The notes: generated by a model not told the origin, from the letters alone. Numbered from the stretch's first letter, positions 25,097 through 33,907 are shown. The stretch: DNA of 64,000 bases from Clostridia bacterium (GCA_017465865.1 JAFTVF010000002.1:1-64000), one strand, 5' to 3'. Translations and numbers: made by a program.

Positions 25097-25450
25097 ATGT
25101 TGAACGTAAAACGCGGTGAATTGTATTATGCGGATCTGTCCCCCGTCGTGGGGAGCGAGCAGGGCGGGATCCGTCCCGTGCTCGTCGTACAAAACGACGT
25201 CGGGAATAAGTATTCCCCTACCATCATCGCCGCCGCGGTAACGAGTAAAATCAACAAAGCCAAATTACCCACGCATATCGAACTCCCCTCCGCCTACGGG
25301 CTTGCCAAAGACAGCGTTATCTTATTAGAGCAGATCCGAACGCTGGATAAACGCCGCTTAAAAGAGCGGATCGGCGAATTACCGCCCGCCACGATGCTGC
25401 GCGTAAACCGTGCCATTTTAATTAGCCTCGGATTTCCTGTAAATAATTGA
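25097..25450 (+). CDS. MazF/PemK-type endoribonuclease (EndoA-like), without adjacent antitoxin
   Basis: A 117-residue protein closely matching the EndoA/MazF pattern: [21 protein letters not shown] at the N-terminus, [17 protein letters not shown] and [13 protein letters not shown]. Active members cleave mRNA at short single-stranded sites. The usual upstream antitoxin gene (about 90 codons) is absent: the 330 bp before it hold only RNA-2 and its promoter. Start at 25097 after aaaagaggtg. It may be tolerated through an antitoxin elsewhere or a non-toxic role. Confidence 0.9.
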   Translation: MLNVKRGELYYADLSPVVGSEQGGIRPVLVVQNDVGNKYSPTIIAAAVTSKINKAKLPTHIELPSAYGLAKDSVILLEQIRTLDKRRLKERIGELPPATMLRVNRAILISLGFPVNN

Positions 25451-25474
25451 TTTTGTGATAAAAAAACTTAAATT

Positions 25475-25518
25475 CCGCAGACGGTTTTTCTGTATAATGG
25501 GAGAAAAATTGTCTGCGG
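25475..25518 (+). promoter_or_regulatory. spoIIE promoter inside a 17-bp inverted repeat
   Basis: Arms 25475-25491 and 25502-25518 match at 15 of 17 positions and enclose a 10-nt loop that carries the -10 box TATAAT (25493-25498). The right arm overlaps the gcggagg Shine-Dalgarno of spoIIE and is followed by a T-run. No good -35 is seen, so an activator may be needed. Readthrough RNA from mazF would fold into a terminator-like hairpin hiding the Shine-Dalgarno; transcripts begun in the loop would not. Confidence 0.65.
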
Positions 25519-25528
25519 AGGTTTTTTT

Positions 25529-27847
25529 ATGCGCGTTCGCAAAAAAATCGATTTTCTGCGTTTGTTTCTCTATCTGCTTCTGGGGCTTGCTGCGCTGTGC
25601 CTGTTCTTTATCGGCGACAACGCCGAGCCTTTCTCCATCGCGCTTTTATACGGTATGCTCGCCTCGGGGCTTTCCCCTTTCCCGTCGGCTTTTCTTTGCG
25701 TTTTGCCTGCGATCTTCGGCGGGAGCGTTCGATTGTTTCTCGTCTACTTAGCGCAAGCCCTACTCGTCGTTTTCGGGTTCTTTCTGCAAAGCAAGATACG
25801 GCGGACGGCGTTTGGAAAGATCGGAGCGTTTTCTATGCTCTTTCTTGCGTTTGCGTTTACGCTGTTCGTCGGGTTTGCGCCGTTCAAAGCCTACGCGTTG
25901 CCCTTTTCCGTCGGGCTTGTCTTGGAAGCGTTACCGCAAAAAATCATCGTTTCCGCGACCATGTTCTTGCTTTCCGCCATTTTCGCCGTAGCATTGCGGG
26001 CGCTTTTGAAAAAATTCCTGAAATGCCGATTGCGAAGCGACGAAATGGTATTTTCCGTCTTTTTTCTCCTGCTCGTGGGCGTGGGCGTGTGTCGATTTTT
26101 GGGCGTGAACGCGTACATGGGTATCTCTATCTTCGTTATTCTGCTGTTTGCCTGCGCAACGCAAGACGCGTCCGCGCTTTTTTGCGCGTTTATGCTCTCC
26201 CTCCCGCCCATGCTCGTTGCACGGCTCTCGCCCGAGAAATTTTTCTTTTACGGCGCGGCGATCGTACTGTTTATGAAATCGGGTCGGCTCGCCGCCGCTT
26301 GCGCTACCTTACTCGTGTTTTTCGCATACGGATATTTCGAGGGGATCTACGACTACACGACGGCACGCCTCGTACAATCCCTGCTCTCCGCGTTATTGCC
26401 CGCGCTTCTTTTCGTGCTGATCCCCACTCCGCTGATCCGCGCGATGGAAAACCGACTTATTTTCTACCGCGAAAAACATCTCTCGCGCGTAGCGATCAAC
26501 CGCAACCGCGCCGCGATCGGGGAAAAGCTGTTCGAGATCTCCGCGGTATTCCGCGAGATTGAAACCACGTTCGCCTCGCTCGGCACGCACGAAGCGGAAA
26601 AAGGCGCGAAAGAATACATACGCTGTTGCGTTATCGAGGACGCTTGCAAAAAATGCGCGCACTTTGCCGAGTGCCGAAAAAAAGGTCTGGACGGGGCTTT
26701 GGACAAGCTGATCGAGGTAGGCTGTCTGAAAGGCAAAACCAACCTGATCGATATCCCCCGCGCGCTTGCGGATATCTGTGCGAACCAAAGCGGTATCTTA
26801 TACGCCGTCAACCGACAACTGACCGAGTATCGGAAATATATGCTGGAAACGGAAAACGCGGCGAACGGACGGGCGTTGCTTGCCAGCCAAGCGCAGGGCG
26901 TGAGCGAGATCTTGAAAAATCTTGCCTTGGAACAAAGCGAGCCGTTACATATCTATACGGACAAAGAACGCGCGCTGAATATCGCGCTGCTTGGCGCAGG
27001 GATCGTCTGTTCGGAAGTGCTCGTATACGGCGACGAGGATAACCCTACCCTATCGCTCATCACGTTCGGCAGGGCAGACGTTAAACAAATCGCCGCCGTC
27101 GCTTCGCATTTGTTCGGCGCGCCGATGATCATTTCCGAACGACTGACGTTAAGCCAAGATAAATTTTGCTGTATCTTACGCAAAAAGCCGTATTTCGACG
27201 CGGCGTTCGGAGTGGCGACCCTTTCGAAATCAGGAGAAAGCGCGAGCGGCGACACCCATTCCGTGATCAAGATCGACGAGCGGAAATTCCTCGTCGCACT
27301 CTCCGACGGTATGGGCAGCGGCGAATACGCGCGACGGATCTCCGAAAGCACCATTTCCCTACTCGAAAGTTTTTACCGCGCGAAAATGAACTCCAACCTC
27401 GTTCTATCCACCATCAACAAGCTGTTGACCTTTAATAAGGAAGAAAGTTTCGCCTGTGTGGATATCGCGGTCGTGGATCTCGACAGCGGCAGCGCGGATA
27501 TCGTGAAGATCGGCTCGCCATCGGGCTTTATCCTTTCGGGAAACACCGTCAAGGTATTGGAAAGCACTTCCTTGCCTTTGGGTATTTTGGACAATCTCCG
27601 ACCCGACGGGGCGAGCTATAATCTGCTTGAAAATGATATTCTATTGTTTTTAAGCGACGGGATCGCCGACGCGTTCGGGTCTGCCGCCGACTTATACGAG
27701 GTTTTACGTTCCATTCCTCTGCACAATCCCCAACAGCTTGCGGATAACTTACTCGACGCGGCGCTGAAAGCCTACGGCGGCGTAGCGAAAGACGATATGA
27801 CTGCCGTTGCCGTGAGGCTGTTTAAGAGCGAGCCCGCCGTCGCATAA
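25529..27847 (+). CDS. spoIIE: Stage II sporulation protein E
   Basis: A 772-residue membrane phosphatase that dephosphorylates SpoIIAA and so activates sigma-F in the forespore; it also sits at the asymmetric septum. About ten N-terminal membrane helices (residues 10-310) precede a central regulatory region and a C-terminal PP2C domain. Metal-binding aspartates lie in ALSDGMGSGEYA (about 590) and LFLSDGIADAF (about 705). A cysteine cluster CCVIEDACKKCAHFAEC lies near 370. Its presence makes the organism a spore former. The start follows gcggagg. Confidence 0.95.
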   Translation: MRVRKKIDFLRLFLYLLLGLAALCLFFIGDNAEPFSIALLYGMLASGLSPFPSAFLCVLPAIFGGSVRLFLVYLAQALLVVFGFFLQSKIRRTAFGKIGAFSMLFLAFAFTLFVGFAPFKAYALPFSVGLVLEALPQKIIVSATMFLLSAIFAVALRALLKKFLKCRLRSDEMVFSVFFLLLVGVGVCRFLGVNAYMGISIFVILLFACATQDASALFCAFMLSLPPMLVARLSPEKFFFYGAAIVLFMKSGRLAAACATLLVFFAYGYFEGIYDYTTARLVQSLLSALLPALLFVLIPTPLIRAMENRLIFYREKHLSRVAINRNRAAIGEKLFEISAVFREIETTFASLGTHEAEKGAKEYIRCCVIEDACKKCAHFAECRKKGLDGALDKLIEVGCLKGKTNLIDIPRALADICANQSGILYAVNRQLTEYRKYMLETENAANGRALLASQAQGVSEILKNLALEQSEPLHIYTDKERALNIALLGAGIVCSEVLVYGDEDNPTLSLITFGRADVKQIAAVASHLFGAPMIISERLTLSQDKFCCILRKKPYFDAAFGVATLSKSGESASGDTHSVIKIDERKFLVALSDGMGSGEYARRISESTISLLESFYRAKMNSNLVLSTINKLLTFNKEESFACVDIAVVDLDSGSADIVKIGSPSGFILSGNTVKVLESTSLPLGILDNLRPDGASYNLLENDILLFLSDGIADAFGSAADLYEVLRSIPLHNPQQLADNLLDAALKAYGGVAKDDMTAVAVRLFKSEPAVA

Positions 27848-27857
27848 AAACAACGCG

Positions 27858-27893
27858 AAAAAACAGCTCTTTGCGGTTTGCAAAGAGCTGTTT
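27858..27893. terminator. Bidirectional intrinsic terminator
   Basis: Arms aaacagctcttt and aaagagctgttt between convergent spoIIE and the ATPase gene. Confidence 0.82.
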
Positions 27894-27915
27894 GATTTAC
27901 TCGATCAGCCGAGAA

Positions 27916-29313
27916 TTATTCTTCGGTCTTTTCTTCTTCCGCGGGAGCTTCGTCTGCAACGATTTCGTCGTTAGCGGAAGTAGCCTGTTTCGCAGCAACG
28001 CGTTTTGCCATTCTTGCGTCCTTTCTTGCCTGCGCTTTCATTTCTTTCGTAATGATACGCGCCGCGTCGATACGGGAACGCATTTCCTGAGGTGTAGGAG
28101 GTACGAACGCCGAACCTTCTGCATTCTCTTCGATAACTTCGTAGCCCTCGTCTCTTTCAAGGATCGAAGCTTCCGTTTCGCCGTCGAACATGTGGATATG
28201 ATGCGCGTCGAATGCAAGCTCGATAATGTCGTTGAGCGCAACGACTGCACGGCTGGAAATCTTCGCGATCATCTGCGTGGAGTTGTCGATAACCGAGCTT
28301 TCCTTGCCTTCGTGGTCAAGTTCGCAGTAGATCTGCGTTTCAGCACCGAGTTTTTCGATAACTTCGATACGCGCTTTTACAACGGTGTCGGGCGAGTTGG
28401 AAATGAACATCTGATCCTGATGGATATCTTCGGGACGAACGCCGAGCGTGATCTGTTTACCGGTGTCGAGGTATTCGTTGATGTTCTTAATTCTTGCCGC
28501 AACGCTCTTAGGAAGCAAAATCTTGTTGCCGCCCGTGAAGTTGACGTAGATCTTACCGCCCTCGCTCGTAAGCGTGGATTCTTTGAAGAAGTTCATCTGA
28601 GGCGTACCGATGAAGCTTGCAACGAACAGGTTTACGGGATAGTCGTAAAGGTTCTGCGGGGTATCAACCTGCTGCATGAAACCGTCTTTCATAACGACGA
28701 TACGCGTACCCATCGTCATAGCCTCGATCTGGTCGTGCGTAACGTAGATGAACGTCGTAGCAAGACGAGCGTGAAGCTTGGAAATTTCCGTTCTCATCGA
28801 AGCACGGAGCTTTGCGTCGAGGTTGGACAAAGGTTCGTCGAGCAAGAATACCTTGGGTTCGCGAACGATCGTACGGCCGAGCGCGACACGTTGTCTTTGA
28901 CCGCCGGACAAAGCCTTGGGTTTACGGGACAGATAGTCGGTGATACCGAGGATCTCAGCCGCCGCTTTTACCTTTTGGTCAATGATTTCCTTGGGTACTT
29001 TACGGAGTTTCAAACCGAACGCCATGTTGTCGTATACGGACATATGAGGATACAACGCGTAGTTCTGGAATACCATCGCGATGTCTCTGTCCTTGGGAAC
29101 GACGTCGTTTACGAGTTTGCCGTCGATATAGAGTTCGCCCGAGGAGATTTCTTCCAAACCTGCGATCATACGAAGGGTCGTGGATTTACCGCAACCGGAA
29201 GGTCCTACGAGTACGATGAATTCTTTATCTCTGATATCGAGACAGAAATCGAATACTGCTTGTACACCCGAGGGGTATACTTTGTTAATGCCTTTCAGCA
29301 AAAGTCCTGACAT
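27916..29313 (-). CDS. MsmX/UgpC-type ABC transporter ATPase with extended tail
   Basis: A 465-residue ATP-binding subunit of the kind shared by several CUT1 sugar importers. Walker A is GPSGCGKS (about 38-45), the signature LSGGQRQRV (about 136) and Walker B VFLLDEP; a TOBE-type C-terminal domain with GVRPEDIH follows. It is about 90 residues longer than typical MsmX, owing to a basic/alanine-rich then acidic tail (KQATSANDEIVADEAPAEEE). No permease or binding protein is encoded nearby, fitting a shared energiser. A TTGTAA-N17-TAAAAT promoter precedes it. Confidence 0.92.
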   Translation of the reverse strand: MSGLLLKGINKVYPSGVQAVFDFCLDIRDKEFIVLVGPSGCGKSTTLRMIAGLEEISSGELYIDGKLVNDVVPKDRDIAMVFQNYALYPHMSVYDNMAFGLKLRKVPKEIIDQKVKAAAEILGITDYLSRKPKALSGGQRQRVALGRTIVREPKVFLLDEPLSNLDAKLRASMRTEISKLHARLATTFIYVTHDQIEAMTMGTRIVVMKDGFMQQVDTPQNLYDYPVNLFVASFIGTPQMNFFKESTLTSEGGKIYVNFTGGNKILLPKSVAARIKNINEYLDTGKQITLGVRPEDIHQDQMFISNSPDTVVKARIEVIEKLGAETQIYCELDHEGKESSVIDNSTQMIAKISSRAVVALNDIIELAFDAHHIHMFDGETEASILERDEGYEVIEENAEGSAFVPPTPQEMRSRIDAARIITKEMKAQARKDARMAKRVAAKQATSANDEIVADEAPAEEEKTEE

Positions 29314-29442
29314 AATCTTTTTCCTCCAAATGGATTATCAATTTTCATTACTACTATTTTACTATACTTTGCAAAAAATTACAATAGGCAAAATCACCAA
29401 AGTTGTCCTTTTCCTTTGTATACTTTGCACAACTTCCGCTAT

Positions 29443-30369
29443 TTACGGCAGTATTTTGCCCGTAGACATATACAAACCGTACCATTCTTCGCGCGTAAGC
29501 TCGATATCCCCCGCCTTGCACAGCGCGCGCATACGCTCGGGCGAGGTCGTGCCCGTGATCACCTGCTTGAACGCGGGATGACGGAGTGTCCACGCAAGCG
29601 CGATCGCTTCGGGCGCGCAGTCGTATTGCTCTGCGAGACGGTTGAGCTCTTTATTCAGCTCGGGGAATTTCTCGTTGCCGATAAACACGCCCTCGAAAAA
29701 GCCGTATTGCAAGGGCGACCAAGCCTGTAACGCGATCCCGCTTGCACGCGCGTATTCTAAGGCGTTGCCCGCGCGCGTAACCGACTCGTCTTTGTACATA
29801 TTGACGTTCAGCCCCGCGTCTACGGGCAGGGTATGCCCGAGCGAAAACTGCATCTGATTTGCGACGATCTCCACCCCGAACGCCCTGAAAAGCCGCATCT
29901 GCTCGGCAGAAAAATTACTCACGCCGAACGCGCGGACCTTGCCCTGCGCGCGGAGTTTTTCAAAGGCTTCCGCCACTTCCTCCGGCTCGACGAGGGTATC
30001 GGGACGGTGCAACAACAGAATATCGATATACTCCACGTTCAGGCGTTTGAGACTACCCTCTACGGACGACAGGATATAGTCTTTTGAAAAATCGAAACGG
30101 TTGATCCTGCCGTTCTCGTCCTTGCGGATACCGCATTTCGTCTGTAAAATGTAGTCTTTGCGCGGAATTTCGAGATCGCGCATCGCAACGCCAAACACCT
30201 TTTCGCTGTTCCCGCCGCCGTAAACGTCCGCGAGGTCGAACATATTCACGCCCGCGCGCAACGCCTCGACGATGACTTCTTCCGTCTGGCGCAAGGGCTT
30301 ATCCGCGATCCGCATACAGCCCATTACGATCCCCGACGCGTTCACGCCGTGTAAATTACAGTACTTCAT
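29443..30369 (-). CDS. Aldo/keto reductase (YdhF-like)
   Basis: A 308-residue NADPH-dependent oxidoreductase with a TIM-barrel fold. The catalytic tetrad is visible: Asp and Tyr in DLADVYGGG, Lys in LQTKCGI and His in LLHRPD. The cofactor loop ends TGTTSPERM. The arrangement MRIADKPLRQTEE is like that of YdhF-type enzymes. The physiological substrate is unknown. GGAGG precedes the ATG. It is alone, followed upstream by repeat R4. Confidence 0.9.
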   Translation of the reverse strand: MKYCNLHGVNASGIVMGCMRIADKPLRQTEEVIVEALRAGVNMFDLADVYGGGNSEKVFGVAMRDLEIPRKDYILQTKCGIRKDENGRINRFDFSKDYILSSVEGSLKRLNVEYIDILLLHRPDTLVEPEEVAEAFEKLRAQGKVRAFGVSNFSAEQMRLFRAFGVEIVANQMQFSLGHTLPVDAGLNVNMYKDESVTRAGNALEYARASGIALQAWSPLQYGFFEGVFIGNEKFPELNKELNRLAEQYDCAPEAIALAWTLRHPAFKQVITGTTSPERMRALCKAGDIELTREEWYGLYMSTGKILP

Positions 30370-30393
30370 ACTCTGTCCTCCTTGATATTTTCA

Positions 30394-30595
30394 GTGAATT
30401 GAATTGCTTAGCAATTCGTGAATTTTCGCTAACGCTCAGTGAATTGGGCTTCGCCCGTGAATTGCGTTGCCACAGCAACGCGTTATTGGATTATTCCATA
30501 ACGCAACGCTTTGCGTTGCATTTCACGAAAAACGAAGTTTTTCATTTCACGCGCCGATAGGCGCATTTCACGCAATGCAACGCCTTGCATTTCAC
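30394..30595 (+). repeat. 202-bp hairpin-chain repeat, copy R4
   Basis: Same orientation as R1, beginning gtgaatt and ending tttcac. Hairpins include gaattgc/gcaattc, gggc/gccc, gcgttgc/gcaacgc, gaaaaac/gtttttc, gcgcc/ggcgc and gcaa/ttgc types. The centre is gcgttattggattattccataacgc. It fills the gap between the aldo/keto reductase and yigZ genes. Confidence 0.9.
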
Positions 30596-30614
30596 TGCAA
30601 AGCTCTGCTTTGCC

Positions 30615-31247
30615 TTATTCCTTAAACGGCGCGTAATATTCGCCCCGCTTTTCCAGCTTAACTCTGCCTTGCATATAATCGATAAACCCGTCGCAAAACG
30701 CCTGTTCTTCCGTTTGCTTGACCGCCGCGCGGAACACCACCTTTTCCCCGTAGTCCGTCGAAAGCAACGAACAGGGGGTTGCCGAAAGATATTTCTGCGC
30801 GCCGTCGATGCCCGTGTACTCGACCTCGACCTCGTATTCCGAGCACATCTCCAACACCCGAATATCCGCGCCGTCGAGGTTCTCCGCGGCGGACGAGGAA
30901 TACGCCCGCACCAGACCGCCCGCGCCCAGCTTTATCCCCCCGAAATACCGTACGACCGCCACCGCCGTTTCGTATAATTTCTTGGCTTTGAGCACTTCGA
31001 GGATAGGCACGCCCGCCGTGCCCTGCGGCTCGCCGTCGTCCGAAAAGCGTTGTAAATTCCCCGTTTTATCCGCGACGAACGCGTAGCAAACGTGGGTAGC
31101 GAGCGAGTGCGCCGAACGGATCTCCGCGATAAACGCGCGCGCCTCTTCCTCGCTCTCTACGTGCGCGGAATAGGTGATAAAACGCGATCTTTCGATAATT
31201 TTTTCACTCTCGTAACGGCTGAACACCGTGCGGACGGGCTTTGACAT
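30615..31247 (-). CDS. yigZ: YigZ/IMPACT family protein
   Basis: A 210-residue protein of the UPF0029 family. Conserved core motifs are SDDGEPQGTAGVPIL and RYFGGIKLGAGGLVRAY, followed by a C-terminal DUF1949-type domain. The eukaryotic relative IMPACT modulates translation; the bacterial role is unclear. Length and both domains are complete. It is followed by repeat R4 and is divergent from nothing; tyrS lies upstream on the same strand. Confidence 0.93.
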   Translation of the reverse strand: MSKPVRTVFSRYESEKIIERSRFITYSAHVESEEEARAFIAEIRSAHSLATHVCYAFVADKTGNLQRFSDDGEPQGTAGVPILEVLKAKKLYETAVAVVRYFGGIKLGAGGLVRAYSSSAAENLDGADIRVLEMCSEYEVEVEYTGIDGAQKYLSATPCSLLSTDYGEKVVFRAAVKQTEEQAFCDGFIDYMQGRVKLEKRGEYYAPFKE

Positions 31248-31266
31248 AACGCTCCTTGCTGTTTGT

Positions 31267-31292
31267 AAAAAAGGACGGTATATACCCGTCCT
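31267..31292 (-). terminator. Intrinsic terminator of tyrS
   Basis: Minus-strand stem AGGACGG/CCGTCCT with a 7-nt loop and U6. Confidence 0.85.
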
Positions 31293-31297
31293 CTTAT

Positions 31298-32494
31298 TTA
31301 TTTTACGATAATTTTCAAATGAACTTTTTTGCCTTTATGCAACACGAATTCGCTTGCAGGTACGGGCATATTCGGGTCGGTTACTTTCGTTTCGTCTACG
31401 GAAACGCCGCCCTGCTCGATGAGTCTGCGCGCTTCGCCCTTGGACTTTGCAACGCCCGCCGCTACCATCGCGTCTACGACCGTCTGCACGCGCTCGACTT
31501 CTTTCGTCAAAAGCTCGGTATCCGCGCCGCCGAACGCCGCTTTGGCTTGGCTTTGCGCGAGGTTCGCCTTTTCTTCGCCGTGTACCTCTTTCGTCAGCTC
31601 GTACGCGAGCACTTCTTTCGCTTTATTGATGCGCTCGTCGCGGTGCGCGCACAGCGCCGCGATCTCGTCAAGCGACAGGAAAGTGAGGAGCTTCATACAC
31701 TTCTCCACGTCCTCGTCCGCGATATTTCTCCAATACTGATAAAATTCGTACGGCGTCGTCTTGTTCTCGTCCAGCCACACCGCGCCTTTCGCCGTTTTGC
31801 CCATCTTCTTACCGTCGGAGGTCGTGAGCAGAGTAAAGGTCATTGCGTACGCGGGTTTTTGTTCTTTTACGCGGATCAGGTTCGCGCCCGCAAGGATATT
31901 GCTCCACTGATCGTCCCCGCCAAGCTCTAACTGACAGCCGTATTTTCTGTACAGAACCAGGAAATCGTAGCCCTGCATCAGCATATAGTTGAATTCAAGG
32001 AAGGAAAGTCCGCGCTCTAAACGCTGTTTGAAACATTCCGCCGTGAGCATCTTATTGACGGAGAAATGCGTACCGATCTCGCGCAGGAAATCGATATAGT
32101 TGAGGTCAAGCAGCCAATCCCCGTTATCCACGACGATCGCGGCGTTCTCGCCCTCGAAATCGATAAATCTCGACATTTGTTTTTTGAAACATTCCACGTT
32201 ATGACGGATGGTTTCTTTCGTCATCATCGAACGCATATCCGTTCTGCCCGAGGGATCGCCTACCATCGCCGTACCGCCGCCGATAAGGATAATCGGCTTA
32301 TGCCCCGCTTTTTGCATGTGGTGCATCGCGATCAGCTGCATAAAATGCCCGACGTGCAAAGAATCCGCCGTGGGATCGAACCCGATATAAAAAGGCACGC
32401 TCTCCTTGCCGAGTTTTTCGTACAGCTCTTCCTCGTACACCGTTTGTTTTACGAAACCTCTCGCGCGGAGGGTGTCCATTACGTTCGTTGCCAT
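31298..32494 (-). CDS. tyrS: Tyrosyl-tRNA synthetase
   Basis: A 398-residue class I synthetase. HVGH occupies residues 47-50 ([11 protein letters not shown]), the KMSKS-equivalent is KKMGKT near 228-232, and an S4 RNA-binding domain forms the C-terminus ([16 protein letters not shown]). The KMGKT-type loop and the extended length point to the TyrZ-like subgroup of TyrRS. Clostridial tyrS genes often have T-box leaders; the short leader here shows none. Confidence 0.96.
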   Translation of the reverse strand: MATNVMDTLRARGFVKQTVYEEELYEKLGKESVPFYIGFDPTADSLHVGHFMQLIAMHHMQKAGHKPIILIGGGTAMVGDPSGRTDMRSMMTKETIRHNVECFKKQMSRFIDFEGENAAIVVDNGDWLLDLNYIDFLREIGTHFSVNKMLTAECFKQRLERGLSFLEFNYMLMQGYDFLVLYRKYGCQLELGGDDQWSNILAGANLIRVKEQKPAYAMTFTLLTTSDGKKMGKTAKGAVWLDENKTTPYEFYQYWRNIADEDVEKCMKLLTFLSLDEIAALCAHRDERINKAKEVLAYELTKEVHGEEKANLAQSQAKAAFGGADTELLTKEVERVQTVVDAMVAAGVAKSKGEARRLIEQGGVSVDETKVTDPNMPVPASEFVLHKGKKVHLKIIVK

Positions 32495-32538
32495 CAGTAA
32501 AATTCTCCTTATGATAAAACCTGAAAATCTTACCTTAC

Positions 32539-32567
32539 AATTTACACTTTTTTTCCGTAATTGTCAA
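32539..32567 (-). promoter_or_regulatory. Sigma-A promoter of tyrS
   Basis: Minus-strand TTGACA (32562-32567) and TAAATT (32539-32544), 17-bp spacer. Confidence 0.75.
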
Positions 32568-32606
32568 GCGTTTTTCCCGTTTTTTCACGCCACAAAGCGC
32601 AAAATC

Positions 32607-32819
32607 TCAAAAAGCCGTCTGCAAACGCTTGCTTTGCGCCGTTTCCGTAAGAATATCCGACACCCCGCCGATAAAGGTCAGCCCCGCAAACAACGCCTCT
32701 ACCGCCTCCGCGTGCGTGCGCTCTTTCAAGCCCCGCGCAAGCTCCGCGTTCAAACGCTCCGCGCGCTCTTTCGCCCTGCGCCGTATCATACTCTCGATAT
32801 ATTCGTCAAAATTTTTCAT
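32607..32819 (-). CDS. Small charged helical protein of unknown function
   Basis: A 70-residue protein that is strongly helical and charged (SMIRRRAKERAERLNAELAR), with a short less polar stretch (EALFAGLTFIGGVSD). No signal peptide and no recognisable domain. The start at 32819 follows AGAGGGCG. It is divergent from the WYL regulator across a symmetric operator, so the regulator may control it. Confidence 0.55.
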   Translation of the reverse strand: MKNFDEYIESMIRRRAKERAERLNAELARGLKERTHAEAVEALFAGLTFIGGVSDILTETAQSKRLQTAF

Positions 32820-32867
32820 ATTTTTTCGCCCTCTTTCCGTTTTTCTACGCCTATTGTAGCACAGAAA

Positions 32868-32898
32868 ACTTGACAATATCTGTCAAGTATGTTAAAAT
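32868..32898 (+). promoter_or_regulatory. Promoter of the WYL regulator with overlapping operator
   Basis: The perfect inverted repeat acttgaca-N5-tgtcaagt (32868-32888) includes the -35 box TTGACA (32870-32875); the -10 is TAAAAT (32893-32898), 17-bp spacer. The opposite strand has a TTGACA in the second arm and an extended -10 (TGCTACAAT), so one site could control both directions. Confidence 0.68.
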
Positions 32899-32943
32899 AT
32901 TTTTATAAAATACAAAAAAAAATTTTTGGAGAGGAAAGAAAGT

Positions 32944-33870
32944 ATGAAATTTTCCATTCTTCTGGCGATTTTGTTCGAGCTACTCGCAAAACGCAAGCTC
33001 ACCGCGCCCTATCTTGCGGAAAAGCACGAGATCTCCACGCGCACGGTGTATCGGTACGTCGATCTTTTATCCGCGACCGTGCCCGTGTACGTAAAACAGG
33101 GCAGAAACGGCGGGATCTGTATTTCGGACAATTACAAGCTCCCCGTCGGGTTTATGACGACGGAGGAATACGAGGCGGCGATCGAAGCGCTCAGCGCGAT
33201 GTATTCCCAGCTCCCGCAAGAACGGTTTTTGGCGGCGAAGCGCAAGCTGTCCGCGCAGGTGAAGTCGGAAGCGCGAGAGCTTACCCTTTCGGGCGAGATC
33301 GGGAATATCCTCGTAGACGGCGGGACTTGGGGGGATACGCGGAATTTCTCCGAAAAAATACGGCTCGTTGAAGAATGTCTGCGGGAAAAGCTCGTTTTGG
33401 AAATCGAGTATCATTCCCGCACAGGCGAAAAAACGCAACGCAAGATCGAGCCGCACGTACTCGTTTTTAAGCAGAGCGTTTGGTATATCTATGCGTTCTG
33501 CCACAAGCAGCGGGATTTTCGTCTGTTCCGTTTGGGGCGTATCTTTTCGGCTCTGAAAACGGAAGAAACGTTCCGAAAACGCCCCTTTGCCCGCGAGGAT
33601 ATCCCGCTTAGTTACTGGACGAGCGAACGCTCGGTAGACGCACGGTTTGAGATATCGGAAAGCGCGTTCGCCGACGCGCAGGACTGGTTGGGCGTGGAAA
33701 ATATGCAATTAAAGAACGGGAAATGGTACGCCGAAGTAACCCTGCCCGACGACGAAACGCTGGTACGCAAGATCGTCAGCCTCGGCGCGGGAATGAAAGT
33801 ACTTTCCCCCGAAGCCTTACAAACGCGGGTCGCGCAAGCCGCACGAGAAGTCGCCTTGCTCTATCGATAA
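32944..33870 (+). CDS. WYL-domain transcriptional regulator
   Basis: A 308-residue protein with an N-terminal winged helix-turn-helix of the HTH_11 type (APYLAEKHEISTRTVYRYVD) and a WYL domain from about 130 on (KQSVWYIYAFC), followed by a WCX-type C-terminal extension. WYL domains sense nucleic acids or other ligands and often control stress or defence genes. It probably controls itself through the inverted repeat over its -35. ggagagg precedes the ATG. Confidence 0.9.
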   Translation: MKFSILLAILFELLAKRKLTAPYLAEKHEISTRTVYRYVDLLSATVPVYVKQGRNGGICISDNYKLPVGFMTTEEYEAAIEALSAMYSQLPQERFLAAKRKLSAQVKSEARELTLSGEIGNILVDGGTWGDTRNFSEKIRLVEECLREKLVLEIEYHSRTGEKTQRKIEPHVLVFKQSVWYIYAFCHKQRDFRLFRLGRIFSALKTEETFRKRPFAREDIPLSYWTSERSVDARFEISESAFADAQDWLGVENMQLKNGKWYAEVTLPDDETLVRKIVSLGAGMKVLSPEALQTRVAQAAREVALLYR

Positions 33871-33876
33871 TCTCTT

Positions 33877-33907
33877 TCCCTTTCGCCGCCGCGAAAGGGA
33901 TTTTTTT
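33877..33907 (+). terminator. Intrinsic terminator after the WYL gene
   Basis: Arms tccctttcgc and gcgaaaggga followed by T7. Confidence 0.9.

Noticed and set aside
27871-29310. 479-codon plus-strand frame opposite the MsmX-like ATPase
   Set aside because: It is the mirror of a strongly conserved ABC ATPase gene and its translation shows no domain; long antisense frames are common opposite such genes.
9810-30600. Hairpin-chain regions considered as CRISPR arrays
   Set aside because: There are no direct repeats of 25-40 bp with unique spacers; the units are palindromes with short separators and no cas genes are present.
32495-32606. T-box leader ahead of tyrS (and similarly ahead of trpS at 8944-9131)
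   Set aside because: No T-box sequence, specifier stem or terminator is seen between promoter and start codon, and the leaders are too short.
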